Origin: Paenibacillus oleatilyticus
Lineage (GTDB): Bacteria > Bacillota > Bacilli > Paenibacillales > NBRC-103111
DNA length: 64,000 nt
Direction: 5' to 3'
NCBI RefSeq assembly: GCF_018998565.1
Contig: NZ_JAHNZO010000007.1
Coordinates: 62,001-126,000 of the forward strand
Both the position numbers and the translations under genes were made by a program. Of the stretch, positions 62,381-64,000 are shown in pieces. Positions within the stretch are counted from its first letter, which is position 1; every line of letters begins with the position of its first letter. The notes beneath the pieces were generated by a model, which searched no databases, had not been told where the DNA came from, and was given only the letters and a program-made list of their open reading frames with translations.

Positions 62381-64000
62381 TTACGCCTCTTCGTCCTGCA
62401 CGAGCGACGATACTTGCACGACGTAAGCTTTCACCGTCTTGTTTCCTTGCTTCAGATCCTCGGTGGAAGTGTATGTGCCCGTGACGACCGCCGGACCGGT
62501 ACCGAACTTGAATTTGCCGGTCAGCACAATGTACAGGTCGTCGAACTTGACGATGGCCCGATTGTCCGCAACCGATAAGATGTCGCATTGGAACACGACC
62601 TTTGAGTTTTTGTACTTCGGCAGCTCGTTGGCCGTAATGCTTTTAACTTCCTTCGCGCCTTCTTTCGTATCCTTAGCCGTGCCGTCCTTCGGGTCTTTTT
62701 TCTCCGCGTCCGGCTTCGCATCGCCGTTTCCGTTCGTGACAGCGTTGTTCCCGTTTTCTTCGGACTTGACGAAGACATACCGCCCGCCGCGGTATTCGTA
62801 GACCGCTTTCGCTCCGGTTTGGGAGCCCGTAGCTTCCGTACCGTTCTTGTCCGTACTGTTCTTGTCGGCACCGTTCTTCTCCGGCCGCTCGGGCACGGGA
62901 TTATCGGCACTTACGACACCCGGACGCACCGACTCCAGCTTATCGGCCTCCAGATCGAGAATCGGCTTAAGCTCGGACCCGTGCGCTTCGAACGCGACAT
63001 AGCGGGCTTTCCGCTTTTTGGAAGCCGCTTCGAGCAGCAGCACGGGCTGTCCTTCCGGGCTGAGCTCATCGGCCGGGCGGATCGATTTGACCGCGGCCAG
63101 GTCGCCCGGCACCGCTCCTTCTGCGACTTCGATGCGCTGGTCCCCGAACAGCCGGGCGAGCACGAGCTTTTTCTTGTCCGTAACCGCAGCGGCTGCCGTT
63201 TGCGCGCCGTTCGACCCTTTCAGACTCGTGGCGGCGGTGAGGGCGCCTTCGATGCCGGCCTTTTGAAGCAGCACGGCCGGATCGCTTTCCAATCGGCGCT
63301 GACCGAGCGCCTGTAGTTCTTTGGACGTGTCGCGGTATGCGCCGAGCGTTTTGTAGAGCTCTTCGGCCTCCGCATACTTTTTCGCGGCGATCAGCTGCTC
63401 CGCCCGGGCCATGCGGCCGTTCACCACCGTTTGGATGTACCCGTTCAGCTTGCTGCCGCTGCCGAAGAGCTCCTTGTAGGACTGCACGGTCTTGGCAGCG
63501 TTCAGGAAGCCGCCCAGATCGTTTCTCTCCAGCTTGGCCAGCGTGTCCTGAGCCGCCTTCTCAAGTTTTGCGGTGACCCAAGGAGCTTCCCAGCCCCGGT
63601 CTTTATAAAATTTTTGCAGCCCTTCGCCTTCCTTCAACATTTCGTCCAGCGATTTGGACTTGACGAGTGCGTCCAGGCGGCCTTGGTCGTATTTTTGCAG
63701 CAGCGGGTTGAGAGCTTTTCGCTTCGCCGCTTCGTCCTTATAATAGACCGCGGGAATTTGCAGCAGGAAGCCGACAGCGGTATCGGCGTCGAATTTTTTC
63801 TTGGCGACGGCGCCTTCGACGCTTTGGATCAGCGCCGTCTTGACGGAGCCGAACGCTTCCGCGAAACGTGTGTCGATATTGTAGGACGCTGCGGTTTCCG
63901 CGAACCGCTTCTGCGAGCCTTCGTCCAGCTTCGCGACCTGCGACTTGGCGCTCTGATACGATTCGTACGCTTTCACTAAACTGCCGGCATCGTTGACGGC
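62381..64000 (-). CDS. Large protein of unknown function, C-terminal part (5' end outside window)
   Basis: At least 539 residues, open to the window edge; the GTG at 63976 is not necessarily the start. The first 250 visible residues are helical (SYQSAKSQVAKLDEGSQKRF, LIAAKKYAEAEELYKTLG, like TPR-type repeats). A mixed region follows (KLVLARLFGDQRIEV, VLLLEAASKKRKARY), then a Lys/Asn/Thr/Asp-rich linker (KNSTDKNGTEATG). The last 90 residues are beta-rich and OB-fold-like (ITANELPKYKNSKVVFQCDI, GKFKFGTGPAVVTGTYTS). It may be a secreted or membrane-anchored protein whose N-terminal anchor lies outside the window. No family was recognised. Confidence 0.6.
   Translation of the reverse strand, partial: AVNDAGSLVKAYESYQSAKSQVAKLDEGSQKRFAETAASYNIDTRFAEAFGSVKTALIQSVEGAVAKKKFDADTAVGFLLQIPAVYYKDEAAKRKALNPLLQKYDQGRLDALVKSKSLDEMLKEGEGLQKFYKDRGWEAPWVTAKLEKAAQDTLAKLERNDLGGFLNAAKTVQSYKELFGSGSKLNGYIQTVVNGRMARAEQLIAAKKYAEAEELYKTLGAYRDTSKELQALGQRRLESDPAVLLQKAGIEGALTAATSLKGSNGAQTAAAAVTDKKKLVLARLFGDQRIEVAEGAVPGDLAAVKSIRPADELSPEGQPVLLLEAASKKRKARYVAFEAHGSELKPILDLEADKLESVRPGVVSADNPVPERPEKNGADKNSTDKNGTEATGSQTGAKAVYEYRGGRYVFVKSEENGNNAVTNGNGDAKPDAEKKDPKDGTAKDTKEGAKEVKSITANELPKYKNSKVVFQCDILSVADNRAIVKFDDLYIVLTGKFKFGTGPAVVTGTYTSTEDLKQGNKTVKAYVVQVSSLVQDEEA

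Overview
The window looks like a chromosome segment of a spore-forming, fairly GC-rich Firmicute, most likely Paenibacillus or a close relative. The basis is a GerA-type germination operon, strong AGGAGG ribosome-binding sites, a PBSX-like (Xkd) contractile tail, Gram-positive lipoproteins, and polyol and oligopeptide transporters in Paenibacillus-like arrangements. No rRNA, tRNA or CRISPR array was seen.

Region 1 (1-15.9 kb) is a contractile tail module: fibre C-terminus, DUF4376-like protein, a probable tail-completion gene, sheath, tube, tail-assembly chaperone with a canonical -1 slippery site, a tape measure with about 17 copies of a 22-residue repeat, and XkdP/R/S/T/U baseplate proteins, followed by a small membrane protein, holin and amidase. 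No capsid or terminase gene lies in the window. The expected hub gene xkdQ is missing from its place between xkdP and xkdR. Its homologue forms the C-terminal third of a 984-residue protein at 12851-15805 that begins with a class-3-lipase-like domain, then RTX repeats, then a FrpC-like self-processing module with an Asp-Pro site. This reads as a tail hub with a potentially releasable enzymatic cargo, and is the strongest candidate for an undescribed system.

Region 2 (16-31.9 kb) holds a chemoreceptor, a FAD monooxygenase and a polyol locus: ABC transporter without ATPase, two Zn dehydrogenases, MtlR-type regulator, mannitol PTS EIICBA and an HPr-like protein. No mtlD is present. A DUF441 membrane protein and an ArsR-like regulator follow.

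Region 3 (32-48.7 kb) holds an HD hydrolase, a complete five-gene peptide ABC transporter, EamA, MATE and APC transporters, a FadR-type regulator with L-2-hydroxyglutarate oxidase diverging from a dicarboxylate symporter (with a matching inverted operator pair), and a MarR-MFS operon.

Region 4 (48.8-56.8 kb) holds a gerA-type operon with a fourth small membrane gene, then a compact RiPP-like cluster: HFCD flavoprotein decarboxylase, a 42-residue precursor candidate ending in NCNGC, radical SAM/SPASM maturase and MFS exporter. This is the second strong candidate for novelty.

Region 5 (56.8-64 kb) holds an HNH endonuclease, YihY-like protein, a cluster of small proteins with a probable frameshift and a decayed P-type-ATPase-like gene, a phosphotransferase and the 3' part of an unknown large protein.

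Two families of palindromic intergenic repeats are scattered through the window: three copies of one (12.6, 46.6 and 56.8 kb) and two of another (30.0 and 38.7 kb).
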